From contig ML660201.1 in the NCBI GenBank assembly GCA_007570785.1, positions 44,354,473 through 44,418,472 of the forward strand: a DNA stretch of 64,000 bases. The letters are read 5' to 3'. Below the pieces are notes generated by a model that saw only the letters and a program-made list of their open reading frames with translations, had not been told where the DNA came from and did no database searches. The stretch is from Antilocapra americana. Its lineage: Eukaryota; Chordata; Mammalia; Artiodactyla; Antilocapridae. Within the stretch, counting starts at the first letter, position 1; the number at the start of each line of letters is the position of its first letter. Below, one piece after another: positions 1-12,129 of the stretch. Made by a program: the position numbers and the translations under genes.

Positions 1-283
1 GTCCAGTCCTCTGGCCACTGCTGAGTTTTCCAAATTTGCTGACATATTGAGTGCAACACTTTAACAGCATTATCTTTTAGGATTTGAAATAGCTCAGCTA
101 GAATTCCATCACCAGCACTAGCTTTGTTCATAGTGATGCTTCCTAAGGCCCACTTGACTTCGCATTCCAGGATGTCTGGCTCTGGGTGAGTGATCACACC
201 ATCATGGTTATCTGGGTCATAAAGATCTTTTTGGTATAGTTCGTCTGTGTATTTTGCTACCTCTTCTTAATATCTTCTGCTAC
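1..283 (-). mobile_element. BovB (RTE) LINE fragment, antisense
   Basis: This piece reads as the reverse complement of the reverse-transcriptase part of the ruminant BovB LINE. It includes the recognisable stretch around the words for 'cctctggccactgctgag' and 'ggatgtctggctctgggtg'. It runs off the left edge of the window and stops where L1-like sequence begins near 284. It is non-coding now. Identification is by family recognition, with the right boundary good to about 20 bp. Confidence 0.8.
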
Positions 284-935
284 TTTGAGAGATGTCTATT
301 AGGCCTTTTGGCCATTTTTTATTAGGTTGTTTGTTTTTTGAATATTGGGCTCCAGGAGCTGTTTATGCATTTTCAAGAGTAATCATTTGTGTGTTGTAAC
401 ATTTGCATATATTTTTCCTCATTCTTTTGTTGTTTTAGTTTTCAGTTAGAGTATAATTGCTGTGCAGAGCTATTTGTTTCTGCTATTTAACAGTGTCAGT
501 GGGTTAAAAGTGTACATGTGTCCCCCCCGCCTTGAGCTTCCCTGCCACCCTCACCATCCTGCCCTCTTGGTCATCACAGAGCGTGAAGCTGAGGGTGCTG
601 TGACACCCACCAGCTCTCTGCTAGCTCTCTCTTACACACAGCACCGTATGTATGTCGGTGATACTCTCAGTTCTTCACATTCTTCTTCCGCCAATGTGTC
701 CACAAGTCCATTTTCTACAACTGTGTTTCTGTTCTTGCCCTGATAATAGGTTCATCTGTACCATTTTCTAGGTTCCACATATGTGTTAATATGTGACATT
801 TCCTTCATTTCTGATTTAATTTACTCTTTCTGCTAACTCTGTGTCCATCAGTATATCACCAGGTGACAGTTAATTCTTTTTGTGGCTCATAATCTTCTGT
901 TGGAAATATGTACCACCTCTTTTTAAAATTTATTT

Positions 936-1259
936 ATTTATTTATTTATTTATTTTTTAAAGACAGGATTTATTTATTTTCACCTAATTTTTTTTTTTTA
1001 GCTGTGCCAAGTCTTCATTGCTGTGTGAGGGCTTTCTCCAGTTGCAGCGAGCGAGGGCTACTCTTCATCGTAGTGTGTGACTTCTCCTTGTGGTGGCTTC
1101 TCTTGTTGTGGCGCACGGGCTCTAGAGTGCGGGCTCCTTAGTTGGGTTTCATGGACTTAGTTGCTCTGCAGCATGTGGGATCTTCTTGGACCAGGGATTG
1201 AACCCTTGTCCCCTGCATTGGCAAGCAGATTCTTAACCACTGGACCACCAGGGAAGTCC
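936..1259 (-). mobile_element. CHR-type tRNA-Glu SINE, antisense, with target duplication
   Basis: A cetartiodactyl tRNA-Glu-derived SINE in reverse orientation. It starts with a TTTA-rich (poly-A complement) end and finishes with the typical 'accaccagggaagtcct' head. The word TAAAATTTATTT occurs just before it (924-935) and just after it (1260-1271), which fits a 12 bp target-site duplication into the L1 array. Confidence 0.8.
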
Positions 1260-3097
1260 TAAAATTTATTTTTAATTGAGGGATAAATGGTTTACAGTGC
1301 TGTGCTGGTTTATGCTGTGCATCAGCATGGCTCAGTTAAAAGTATCCATATGCTCCCTCCCCGATGCGCCTCCCCCTCACCCCTGTGGGCTGTCCCAGAG
1401 GTAGCCGTTCTGTGGCGGCTTCCCGCGCGCCATCTGTTGAACACACGGTAGTTTACCCCTGTCAGTGCTTCCCTTTCCATTTGCCCACCCTGTCCTTGGA
1501 CCAAGTCCATTGTGTACGTCCGCATCTCTAGTCCTGCCCCGCAGGTAGGTGCATCTGTCCTGCTTTTCTAGATTCCACATAAATATGTGAGTATGCGATA
1601 CTTGTTTTTCTATCTCTGACTCCTTCACTCTGTGCGACGTACCCTAGGTGCAGCTACGTCACTACAAGTGACCTGATTTTGTTCCCTTTAGTGACTGAGT
1701 GATTTTTCAAGTATCTATGTACCACATCATTTTTAAAATTTTATTTCCTTTCAGTTGGAGTATACTTGCATTAGAACGTTGTTCCTTTGTGCTGCACAAC
1801 CCCGGGAATCAGTTGTAAGGGTGCGTCTGTCTCCTCCCTCTTGAGCCTCCCTCCCGCTGTCACCATCCGACTCCTCTTGGTTTTCACAGTGCCCCGAGCT
1901 GAGCTCCGTGTGCGACCTGGCAGCTCCCGTGAGCTGGGTAGTTTTTACGTGGTGTTTATCCGTGTCAGTACTACTTCTTCAGTTTGCCCCACAGTCTCCT
2001 CCTACCCCTCTGTCCAGAAATTCGTTCTCTATGTTTCCGTATTCCTGCCCTGAAAGCAGGTTCAGCCATACCTTTTCTCTAGATTCTCTTTTCACATTCC
2101 ATCCGTGTGTGCTGATACACAGTGTTTGTTTCTCTCTCTGACCTCCTTCACTCGTATGACATACTCTGGGTTCAGCTTTGTCACTACAGGCATCACAAGT
2201 TCCTTATCCATTCACTTGTTGGCAGGCGGGGTGCCTCCATGTACTGGCTATTGCACACCGTCCTGCAGTGAATCCTGGGCACATGTTTTGTTTTGAATTA
2301 GGGCTTTCTCAGTGCGTATGTCGAACCATGAGATCATTGGACCATATGGTAGCTCTGTGAGTGGTTTCTTTAAGGATCCTGCATACTGTTCTCCTTACTG
2401 GCTGTATCGGTTTACGCTTACAGCAACAGTTGTAGGAGGGTATCTTTTTCTCCAGACCCTTTCCAGCATTTATTGTTTTTAGATTTCTTTTTGATGATGG
2501 CCATTGTGACTGGTGTGTGGTGATGCCTCACTGGAGTTGGAATTTGGATTTCTCTAGTAGTTTGTCACGTTGAGCATCTTTTCACGTGCTTCATGACCAT
2601 CTGTTTGTCTTCTTTGGAGAGACGTCTACTTACGTCTTCCTCCCGTTTTTAGATCTGCGTTTTTGTTTTTGGATACTGAGCTCCATGATCTCCTTGTGTG
2701 TGTCTGACATTAATTCTTTGTCCTTTGCAAATATATCCTCCCATTTTTTTCACTTGTGGAGTCCAGTTATTTTACAGTCTTGTGTTAGTTTCTGCAGTAA
2801 AGCAGTATGAATCATCTGTAAGGATACATACATCCCGTCTCTCCCGAGACTGCCTCCCACCCTCCCCACCCCACCGTTCGTGATCTGCACCAAGCGCTGG
2901 GCTTAGCCCCCTGTGGTATCGGGCAGCTTCACTCTAGCTGCTGTTTTGCTCTTGGTAGTGTAAGTGTGTCGGTGCTGCTGTTCTGTTCACGCCGTCGTCC
3001 CCTCTCCTCTCTGCTCTGTACGTCTGCGTCTCCATTCCTGCCCGCAGGCGTTTTCATCTGTGTGTCTTCCCTATAGTCCATGTAGCTATGTGTACCA

Positions 3098-3313
3098 GGC
3101 TTCCCTGGTAGCTCAGCTGGTAAAGAATCTGCCTGCAGTGCAGGAGACCTGGGTTTGATTCCTGGGTCAGGAAGGTCCCCAGGAGGAGGAAATGACAACC
3201 CATTCCAGTATTCTTGCCAGCAGAATCCCATGGACAGGGGAGCCTGGTGGGCAGCAGCTCATGGGGTGGCAGAGTCGGTCACGACTGAAGTGACTAAGGG
3301 CAGCTCAGCACAC
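3098..3313 (+). mobile_element. Bov-tA/BOV-A2-type SINE
   Basis: The head 'ggcttccctggtagctcag', the tRNA B-box-like part and the 'gtcacgactgaagtgac' tail are those of the ruminant Bov-tA/BOV-A2 family. It is inserted in one unit of the L1 3'-end array. Confidence 0.85.
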
Positions 3314-4949
3314 ATGTGTTAGTATACAATGTTTGTTTTCCTCTTTCTGACTCTTACTTCACTCTTTGTGACATACTCCAGGTTCATCTGCATCTCTGCA
3401 CGTGGCCCTGTTTCATTCCTTTTAATGGCTGAATAAATAACTCCTTTGTATGTATATACCACAGTTTCTTTATCCATTCATCTGTTGATAGACCCTGAGA
3501 TTATTTCCATGTTCTGGCTTGTAAATTGTACTGCAGTCAACATTGGGGTACATGTGTCATTTTTAATTATGGTTTTCTCAGGATATATGGCCAGTTGTGG
3601 AATTTCCAGATCATATTATAGTTCTGTTTATAGTTTTTTAAGGAACGTCCACATACTTCCTGTATCAATTTTACATTCCCACCAACAGCGTAAGAAGAGG
3701 GTGTCCTTTTCTCCACACCTTCTCCAGCACTTACTCTTGATTGGTGCTTTTGATGATGGCTATTCTGACCTGTGTGAGGTGGTGCCTCATTGTAGTTTTG
3801 ATTTGCATTTCTCTAGTAATCTGTAATACTGAGCATCTTTTCACGTGCTTCTTGGCTATCCATGTCTTCTTTGGAGAGATGTCTACTTAGGTCTTCCTCC
3901 CATGTTTAGATCCAGTTGTTTGTTTTTTGGATATTGAACTCCACGATTGTATATTTTAGACATTGAATTTTTTTTTTTGGTTGCTTTGTTTCCAAATATT
4001 TCTGTTTGTTTGGTATTTTTTTGCTCTTCAGTCAGATTCTAGTTGCTTTACAGTGTCTTGTTAGCTTCTACTGTACAACAGTGTGAATCAGCTCTGAGTA
4101 CACGTACGTCTCCTCCGTCTGGAGCCCCCCTCCCACACCCCCAACTCTCAGCCCACTGGGTCTTCACGGAGCAGCGCACTGAGCTCCCTGTGTTGTGCAG
4201 CAGCTCCTCCTCATTGCCCTCTGGTCTATACGTGGTACTTTGTCCATTTAGTGCTCTTCTTTGAGTTCACTCCGCCCTCTCCTCCCGTTGTGCGTACACC
4301 TCTGTTCTCTATGTCTCTGTTCATTCTCCGCAGGTATGTTCATCTGTACTGCTTTTCTAGATTCCAGGTATATGTGTTTATATATGAAATCTGTTTTTCT
4401 CTTTCTGACTGACTTCACTCTTTAAGACACACATTAGGTTCATACGTGACCCAGTTTCCTTCCTTTTATGGCTGCGTAATATTCCATTGTATGTTTGTGC
4501 CACAACTTCTTTACCCACTCATGTTTCCATAGACAGGTTGTTTCCACGTCCTGGCCATTGTAAATGCTGCAGCAGTGAATACTGGGGTATATGTGTCCTT
4601 TTGACTTATGGTTTTCTCAGGCTATATGCCCACTTGTGAGATTGCTGGGTGCTATGATAGTTCTGTTTGTAGTTTTTTAAGTAACCTCCATACCATTGTC
4701 CATAGTGGCTGTACCAGTTTCACATTTCCCCAACATTGTAAGACGGTTCTCTTTTCCACACCCTCTACAGCATTTATTCTGTGTAGATTTTTTGACGAAG
4801 GCCACTGTGATAGGTGTGAGGTGATACCTCATTGTAGTTTTGATTTGCATTTCTCTAATAATTCATAATGTTGAGTATCTCTTTATCTGCTTCTTGGCCG
4901 TCTGTATGTCTTCTTTGGAGAGTTGCCTACTAGGACTTATGCCCATTTT

Positions 4950-5085
4950 TTTTTAAACATTGGTTGATTTGGCTGCGCCAGGTCCCGGTTGCGGCATGTG
5001 GGATCTAGTTCCCTGCCCTGGGGTCAGATCACAGCCCCCTGTATTGGGGGTGCAGAGTCGTGGCCCCCGGACCCCCAGAGAAGCC
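4950..5085 (-). mobile_element. CHR-type SINE fragment, antisense
   Basis: A short, diverged reverse-orientation tRNA-Glu SINE. It shows a T-rich end followed by 'ggctgcgccaggtcccggttg' (shortened) and a degenerate head ending near 'agagaagcc'. Divergence is high, so the exact family is uncertain. Confidence 0.6.
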
Positions 5086-5314
5086 TCGCAGCCATTTTTT
5101 GATTGGGTTATTTGTTTCCTGAATATTGAGCTCCATGAGCTCCTTTATATATTTTGATTATTTGTAAGCAAACAACTACCTAAGTAGGTGACAGAACAGT
5201 CACCTAATCTCTGGGCGTGTTTATCTCTGGGCTTGCTATTCTGTACCACTGATCTATATTCAGTTTTTGTGCCACACCTAACAGTTATGATTAGTGTAGC
5301 CTTTTTTTTAAATT

Positions 5315-5563
5315 CAGTTTTGGCTACACTAGGTCTTGATTGCTGCGCACAGGCGCTCTCCACTTGCAGCAAACAGCTACTCTCTAGTTGGCAGTGGCTT
5401 CTCTTTTTTCAGAGCAAGGACCCTAGAGTGTGGGCTTCAGGGGTTGTGATAAACAGACTTAACTATCCTTTGGCATGTGGAATCTTTCTGGAACAGGGCT
5501 CGAACCTGTGTCTCCTGCATGGGCAGGCAGAATCTTAACCACTGGACCAGGAGGGAAGGCCCC
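5315..5563 (-). mobile_element. CHR-type SINE, antisense
   Basis: A reverse-orientation tRNA-Glu SINE, from a T-rich end through 'ggtcttgattgctgcgcac' to 'ggaccaggagggaaggccc'. It interrupts L1 ORF2-derived sequence whose two halves rejoin on either side. Confidence 0.75.
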
Positions 5564-7184
5564 TGTAGCTCTAGTGTAGTCTGAAGTTGAGTGCCTGAAT
5601 CCTCCGCTTCATTTTTCTTACTCAAGATGGGTTTGACTATTTAGAGTCTTTTTTTGTTTCCATACACACTGTAACATTTTTTGTTTAGAGTGTCCTTGTT
5701 AGTTTCACAGGGATTGTATTGAGTCTCTAGCGTGTTCTGGGTGATATAGTCATTTTCATTTTATTGTTCCAGTCAAAGAACATGGCATATATCTCCGTCT
5801 GTGTCATCTTGATTTGTTAGTGTTTTATAGTTTTCTCAGTACAGGTTTTCTGCCTCCTGAGGTTCATTCCTAGGTATTTTATTCTTTTTGTTGCAGTGTT
5901 AAATAGGATTGTTTCCTTCATTTCTCTTACTGCAAGTTTTAGTTGGTGTGTGAGAATGCAAGAGATTTCTGTGCATTAATTTCATATCCTGCAACTTCAC
6001 CAAATTGATTACTTCTAGTAGTTTTCTGGTAGCGTGTTTAGGATTTTCTGTGTATAGTATCGTGTCTTGTGCAGACAGTGACAGTTTTACATATTTTCCA
6101 ATTTGTATTCCTTTTATTTGTTTTTCTTCTCTGCCTTAGCTAGGGACTTCCAAGACTGTGTTGAATAAGAATTGTGAGAGTGGACATCCTTCTCTTGTTC
6201 CTGATCTTACAGGAAATGTTTTCAATTTTTTCACCATTGAGAATAATGTTTGCTGCGGATTTGTCATATGTAGCCTTTATTATGTTGGGGTAGGTTCCCT
6301 CTGTGCCCAGTTCCTGGAGAGTTTTTGTCATAAATGGGTATTGATTTTTGTCAAAAGGTTGTTCTGCACCTATAGAGCTGATCTTATGTTTTTTATTCTT
6401 TAATTTGTTGATATGGTAGATCACATTGATTTGCATCCCTGGGATAAATTCCACTTGATCATGGTGTACGATCATTTTAATGTGTTGTTGAATTCTGTTT
6501 TCTAGTGTTTTTGAGGGTTTTTGTGTCTGTGTACCTCAGTGATGTTGGTTTGTAATTTTCTTTTTTTATGAAATCTTTGGTATCAGGGTAATGATGGCCA
6601 CATCGAATGCGTTTGAGATTTTTTGGAAGTGTTTGAGATGGATAGGCATTTGCTTTTTATATATTTGATTGAATTTGTCTGTGAAGCCATCTGTTCCTGG
6701 ATATTTGTCTGTTAAAAGAGTTTTAATGACAGTTTCAATGACAGTACTTGTGATTGATCTCTTCGTGCCTTTCTGTTTCTTCCTGGTTCAGTCTTAGAAG
6801 GTCGTCCCTCTCTAAGAATTTATCAGTTTCTTCCAGGTTGTCCATTTTATTGGTATATACTTGCTTCTAGCCATCTATTACGATCTTGTGTATTTCTGCC
6901 ATGTCAGTTGTAACTTTTCTTTTTTTCATTTCAAATTTTACTGATTTGAACCCTCTCCCTTTTTTCTTGATGAGTCTACTTGAGATTTATTAATATTATT
7001 TACCTTTTCAAAGAACCAACTGTTAATTTTATTGATCTTTGTTATTGTTTTCTATTTCATTTATTTCTGGTCTGATCTCTGATATTTTTTTACTAACTTT
7101 GGGTAATTTATCCTTCTTTGTGTGATTTTTGGTGTGAGGTTAGATTTTTTTCATATACGTATTTTCAGTCGTTTTTAGTCATTT

Positions 7185-7518
7185 GTTGGGTTGGGCTGGG
7201 TCTTGGTTGCCGCCAGCTTTCTCTGTCTCGGTGAGTGGCAGCTGCTCTCGTTGCGGAACGTGGGCTGGAGGCCCACAGGCCCCCGGGGTGGCAGCCCGTG
7301 ACCTCGGCGTGGGGGCTGTGGGCCCCAGGATGCGCCGGTTGCTGGAGCTGAGGCCAGCAGGCTCGGCAGTTTTGACCTGCGGGCTCTTGAGCATGGCCCC
7401 AGTAGCCGTGCACACGTTAAAGCGCCCTGCAGCATGCAGGATCTTCCCAGGCCGGGGATCAAACCCGTGTCCTCTGGATTGGCAGTCAGATTCTTATCCA
7501 CTGAACTACCGGGGCTGC
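7185..7518 (-). mobile_element. CHR-type SINE, long GC-rich form, antisense
   Basis: A full-length reverse-orientation tRNA-Glu SINE with the usual GC-rich centre and the 'gaactaccggggctgcct' end. The open frames seen here on both strands come from its GC-richness and are not genes. Confidence 0.75.
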
Positions 7519-7659
7519 CTTAGATAGCTTGAGCGTCTTGCTTTTTGAGGCTGGATTGAATTGCTATAAACTTCTGTCTTAGAGCTGCTTTATCTGCCTC
7601 CCAGAGGTTTTTGGTCGTGTTTTTCTTGTCATTCATTACTCTGGGGCTCTTTGGCGGGT

Positions 7660-7970
7660 TTCCTGGGTTTTTCAGGCTGCACTGTATCCTCACCGCTGTG
7701 TGCAGGCCTTCTCTAGTTGAAGCGACCCGGGGCTACCCTCTGGTCGCCTTGCACAGGCTTCTCGTTGCCGAGCATGGGCTCTGGAGTGTGCGGGCTTCAG
7801 AAGCCGTGGCATGCAGGCTCCGTAGCTGACTTGCCAGCGCTAGAGCTCGGGCTCAGTGCCGTGGCACACGGCTTAGTTATCCCGGCCTGGAGTCTTCCCT
7901 GGCCAGAGAGCAAACCCTTGTCCCCTGCTTTGGCAGGAAGATTCGAAGCCCCAGGACCACCAGGGAAGTA
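7660..7970 (-). mobile_element. CHR-type SINE, antisense
   Basis: A second full-length reverse-orientation tRNA-Glu SINE in the same L1 copy, ending in 'ggaccaccagggaagtaag'. L1 ORF2-derived sequence resumes directly after it. Confidence 0.75.
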
Positions 7971-8909
7971 AGTCCTCGGTGTGTTGTTTTCTTTTTTCCT
8001 TTTTAATTTCTTCAGTGATCTCTTGGTTAATAATAGCATATTGTTTAGCCTCTATGTGTTTATGTTTTTCATAGGTTTTTTTTTTCCCCCTGTGAATGAT
8101 GTCTAATTTGATAGTATCGTGTTTGGAAGAAATCTCTGATAGAATTTCAGTTTTCTTAAATTTAGCGAGGCTTGATTTCTGACCCAAGATGTGATCTATC
8201 CTAGGGAATGTTCCACGTGTACTTGAGAAGAAAGTGTATTCTTCCACTTTTTAAAGAAATGTTCTATGTCAGTAAAATCTCCTGGGTCTGTTGTGTCATT
8301 TAAAGCTTGTGTTTCCTTGTTTATTTTCTGTCTGTATGATCTGTCCATTAGTGTAAGTGGGTTGAAATGTCTCCACTATTATTGTGTTACTGTCAATTTC
8401 CCCTTTTATGGCTATTAGCATTTGCCTTATGCCTTGAGGTTCTCCTGTGTTGGGTGAATAAATGTTTATAATTGTTGTATTGGGAGATTGATCTGTTGAT
8501 CATTGTGTACTGACCCACCTTGTCTCTTGTAAGTCTTTATCTTAATGTCTGTTTTACCTGATATGAGTAATGCTGTTCCAGCATTCTTCTGATTCCCATT
8601 TGCATGAAATATCTTTTCCATTCCCTCACTTTCAGTCTGTATGTGTCTCTAGGTCTGAAGTGGGCCTCTTGTAGACAGCATATATATGGGTCTTGTTTCC
8701 TTCATCCAGGCAGAGCATGTAATCCATTTACATTCAAGGTAATTATCCATATATACGTTCCTATTACCATTTTCTCAATTGGATTTCTTGTGTCAACAGC
8801 TCTTTTCCTTCTCTTGCTTTTTTAGCCTAGAGAAATTCTTTTCGTATTTGTGGTAAACCTGGTTTGGTGGTGCTGATTTCGCTTTAGCGTTTGTGTGTAA
8901 AGCTTTTTC

Positions 8910-9029
8910 ACTTTTCACTTTTGGCTGAACTTGGCAGTGTGTGGCTCTGGTTTTCTGACCAAGACTCAAACCCGGAGCCCCCTGGGTTCGGCCGCAAAGT
9001 CTTAGCCACTGGACCACCAGGGAAGTCCC
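8910..9029 (-). mobile_element. CHR-type SINE, short form, antisense
   Basis: A short antisense tRNA-Glu SINE ending 'ggaccaccagggaagtccc'. It marks the end of the recognisable L1 body. The following 9030-9441 stretch holds nothing I can identify. Confidence 0.75.
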
Positions 9030-9441
9030 TGAATATGAAGTTTTGGGTGGGAAGGTAAAAGGTATGAGAAAGCATAAGAAAGCAAAACTTCCATTCCACT
9101 TATAACTAATTCTTAAGGTTTTCCAAAGGGTGAGATGTCCACTTCTCAGGAGTTTGTTTGCTGGCTGTAGGCAGGCTTGACAGGTCAGGCCCTGGTACTT
9201 TCTTACCCTAGAGTGAGGTATCCACGGTTTTACTCCATCCAGGTTTAGAGAAGTGTGAGTGGTAAGAAGAACGTGGTGGGGTCCCTTCCGTTTCTCTTGC
9301 AGCTGCTGCTCAGTCCTGGTTCTTCCCACAGCCCCAGCAGCACTGTCTCCTGCCCTGTGAAGGGTTCCAGGGAGCTTCCGGGGGAGGGGGAGACCTGAGA
9401 CATGCACTTGGGCCCAGAGGTCAATAGTCAACCAGTCTGTG

Positions 9442-9935
9442 GTTCAGTTCAGTCGCTCAGTCGTGTCTGACTCTGTGCCACCCCAAGGACTGCAGCACAC
9501 CAGGCTTCCCTGTCCATCACCAACTCCCGGAGCTTACTCAAGTGCCTGTCCATCAAGTCAGTGATGTCATCCAACCATCTCATCCTCTGTCATCCCCTTC
9601 TCCTGCCCTCAATCTTTCCCAGCATCAGGGTTTTTTCCATTGAATCAGTTCTTCGCATCAGGTGGCCAAAGTATTGGAGTTTCAGCTTCAGCATCAGTCC
9701 TTCCAATGAACACTCAGGACTTACCTCCTTTAGGATGGACTGCTTGGATCTCCTTGCAGTCCAAGGGAGTCTCAAGAGTCTTCTCCAGCACCACAGTTCA
9801 AAAGCATCAATTCTTCAGCGCTCAGCTTTCTTTATAGTCCAACTCTCACATCCATACATGACTGCTGGAAAAACCACAGCCTTGACTAGATGGACCTTTG
9901 TTGGCAAAGTAATGTCTCTGCTTTTTAATCTGTTG
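9442..9935 (-). mobile_element. BovB LINE 3' end, antisense
   Basis: The reverse complement of the BovB 3' end, starting 'ttcagtcgctcagtcgtgtc' and running through 'gtccatcaccaactcccgg' to 'ggcaaagtaatgtctctgc'. A minus-strand open frame (9590-9775) is the residual C-terminus of the BovB reverse transcriptase, with '[19 protein letters not shown]'. It is 5' truncated and broken. Confidence 0.9.
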
Positions 9936-10562
9936 TACATAATGTTTAATTTTTATTTCTTTTGTTACCTCTTTTTGTCATTTTTAGAACTATCTACCTA
10001 TCTTATCTTAGTGCATTCAGCTTACAGTATCTTGTTTATTTCTGCTATACAGCAAAGTAACTCGTTTATACACATAGTACATCTTTTCAATGTTCTTTTC
10101 CATTATGGTTTATCCCATTAGACTGAATCTAGTCCCCTACCCTCTACACTAGGACCCTGTTGTTCATCAGTTCTTTTTTTGGGGGGTGGGGTGGCTGAGC
10201 TGAGTCTTCGCAGTGTGCTGCTTTCTCTGGTGCAGCTCCTAGCCTCTTTTGTTGTGCGCGTGGGCTCTGTAGCGCACACTCAGTGATTGCCCCTCCCCGA
10301 TTCTCTAGTTGTGACCTGATTTAGTTGCCCTGTGGCATGTGGGAGGTTAGTTCCTCAACCAGGGGTCTGACCTGCACCCCTTGCACTGGAAGGCAGACTC
10401 CTAAGCACTGGAGCACCAGAGACATCCCCGTTCATTCTCAGCGTCAGAGTTTGCATCTGCTAACCCGAACTTCCCGTCTACCCGCCCCCTCTCCCTTGGC
10501 AACTACAGGTCTATTCTGTCTGTCTGTGAGGCTGTTTCTTAGGTGGGTTCATTTGTGCCCTG
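9936..10562 (-). mobile_element. Antisense L1 3' UTR with SINE insertion
   Basis: Words such as 'cttttccattatggtttatc' and 'gagtttgcatctgctaacc' place this in the 3' UTR of a cetartiodactyl L1, in reverse orientation. A reverse tRNA-Glu SINE occupies about 10170-10430. The L1 sequence breaks off at 'ttcatttgtgccctg', exactly where the pyrimidine tract begins. Confidence 0.75.
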
Positions 10563-11093
10563 TTTTTTTTTTTCCCCTGTCTGTTTGATGATCTGTCACT
10601 CTCTCTTGCCCTGTCTGTCTGTCTGTCTCCCGCCCACCCTCCCTCTTTCTTTTCCTCCTCTTCCTCCCTGCCCCCGTTTCTTTTTTTGTCTTACCCTGTT
10701 TCTCTCTCTCCCTCCCTCTCTCTCAGGCTCTGTCTCTCCCCTGTTTTTCTCTCTCTATGCCTCCCCCCTCTCTTCCTTTTTCTGTCTCTTTCTCTCTCTC
10801 CATCTCTCTTGGTCTCTCCCTGACTCTGTCTGTCTCACTCTCTTTCTTTCCTTTTCTCTCTCTCTGTCACTCTCTTTTTCTCCCTCCCTCCCACCCCCTC
10901 TCCCAGACCCTCTCTCTTTCTCTTGCTCCCTGTCTCTCTCCCCGCTTCCCACTCTGGGCCTCTCTCTCTTTTTTTCTCTGTTTCTCTCTCATCTCTCTCT
11001 CCCTCCCTCCCAACCTGTCTCTTGGTCTCTCTCTCTCTCTCTGTCCCTGTCCTTCTCCCTCCCTCTCCCGACTTTCTCTTTCCACCTCCTATT
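10563..11093. repeat. Pyrimidine-rich (CT)n-type tract 1
   Basis: About 530 bp in which the plus strand is nearly all C and T, built from CTCT, CCCT and TGTC variants with scattered G. It begins inside L1 3' UTR sequence. The open frames across it on both strands (Ser/Leu/Pro-rich or Arg/Glu-rich) are by-products of the base composition. Confidence 0.9.
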
Positions 11094-12129
11094 TTGCAGA
11101 AAATTTTCACTTTCATCTCAAGTTCAAAGGATGTATTAACAAAAGCAGCCACTCGTTATATACAAGTAAGTGATACCCATGTTCATTAGAGAATTATCTA
11201 GCGTACTTTCAATATACTAACATCACAAGAAAAGACAGAAACAGCAGAGGATACCTCTTCAAAGTGGGTTTGACCAGCGTCCAGACCTGAACAGCGCTGG
11301 GAAGTCCTGAGACACAGCCCGTCTGGACTCCCAGTGGGAGAAGGTCCTAGGCAGCAGGTCCCCTCCTTGGGTGAGACTTCAAAGATGGTAATGATAACCC
11401 TATATGTGAGACAGTAAAAGAGACACAGATGTAAAGAACAGTCTTTTGGACTCTGGGAGGGGGGGAAGGCGAGGCGGGGATGATCGGAAAGAATAGCATC
11501 GAAACATGTATATTATCATATGTGAAACAGATTGCCAGCCCATGTTTGATGCATGAGCCAGGGCGCTCAGGGCTGGTGCACTGGGATGACCCTGAGGGAT
11601 GGGATGGGAGGGAGGTGGGAGGGGGGTTCAGGATGGGGAACACAGGTACACCATGGCGGATTCATGTCAATGTAAAGCAGTACCAATACAATATTGTGAA
11701 GTAATTAGCCTCCATAAAATAAATAATTTAGAAAAAAACAATGCAGCAAGTGATAATTAAAAATTAAAACTTATTTTTAAAAAAACGGTGTAAATATTAA
11801 TATTTAACACTTTCTCTGGTCAGCAATTAATTTTAAACCAAAGAACAACAACAAAATTGCAGTTTGGGTTCCCGCTTATAATCCCGGGATGCACACTGAT
11901 CTCCCGGTCAGTCTGTGAGCAGATAGCAGCTCTGGTTTCAGGTTAATGCTGTTTGTGTTTTGTTGTGTGAAACCTGGAATGTTGTGAAGCCTGGGACCTG
12001 GTTGGCCAAACCCCCTCCAGGGGCCCAACGGTTTCCAGATTCGTTCTGATCTTATCAGAGGTGCAGGCTTGTGGTGTCGCAGACAGGGTCAGAGGTCTGC
12101 GCTGGTTCGTCTCTGAAGCCTGAACCCGA
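11094..12129 (+). mobile_element. Segment between tracts 1 and 2, with an L1_BT 3' end
   Basis: From about 11385 to 11740 the plus strand reads as the 3' end of the bovine L1_BT element. It has 'gagacacagatgtaaagaac' and 'gggttcaggatggggaaca', ending in an A-rich tail. The flanks 11094-11384 and 11741-12129 are AT-rich then mixed sequence that I do not recognise. The segment separates two pyrimidine tracts that may once have been one. Confidence 0.65.

Larger units (their letters stand above)
284..5130 (-). mobile_element. Tandem array of antisense L1 3'-end segments
   Basis: The whole stretch is the reverse complement of the cetartiodactyl L1 3' UTR and the end of ORF2, repeated head to tail. 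Each unit starts with an 'agttagagtataattgc'-like word (near 437, 1275, 1748, 2760 and 4028). It then passes a 'tctagattccacat' landmark (about 760, 1570, 2080, 3070 and 4350) and, where complete, the 'gatgatggcc' and 'gagatgtctacttaggtcttc' landmarks before the next start. Complete units are about 1.0-1.3 kb, and the first two are shorter. Units differ from each other by many substitutions, so the array is old or built from diverged copies. SINEs at 936-1259, 3098-3313 and 4950-5085 interrupt it. Confidence 0.75.
5131..8909 (-). mobile_element. Antisense L1 ORF2 remnant
   Basis: Read on the minus strand this is L1 ORF2 from the C-terminal region back to the endonuclease domain. A surviving minus-strand open frame at 6140-6475 carries the reverse-transcriptase landmarks '[11 protein letters not shown]' and 'NIILNGEKI'. 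The copy is full of stops and frame breaks and is interrupted by SINEs at 5315-5563, 7185-7518 and 7660-7970. It cannot encode a functional enzyme. Confidence 0.85.

Noticed and set aside
284..5130. Regularly spaced repeats as a CRISPR-like or satellite array
   Set aside because: The units are 1 kb-scale L1 pieces of unequal length in a mammalian genome; there are no short direct repeats with spacers.
6140..6475. 111-codon minus-strand open frame with reverse-transcriptase words
   Set aside because: A remnant of L1 ORF2, not an independent gene. The frame is broken on both sides.
7165..7527. Overlapping GC-rich open frames on both strands
   Set aside because: They coincide exactly with an antisense tRNA-Glu SINE.
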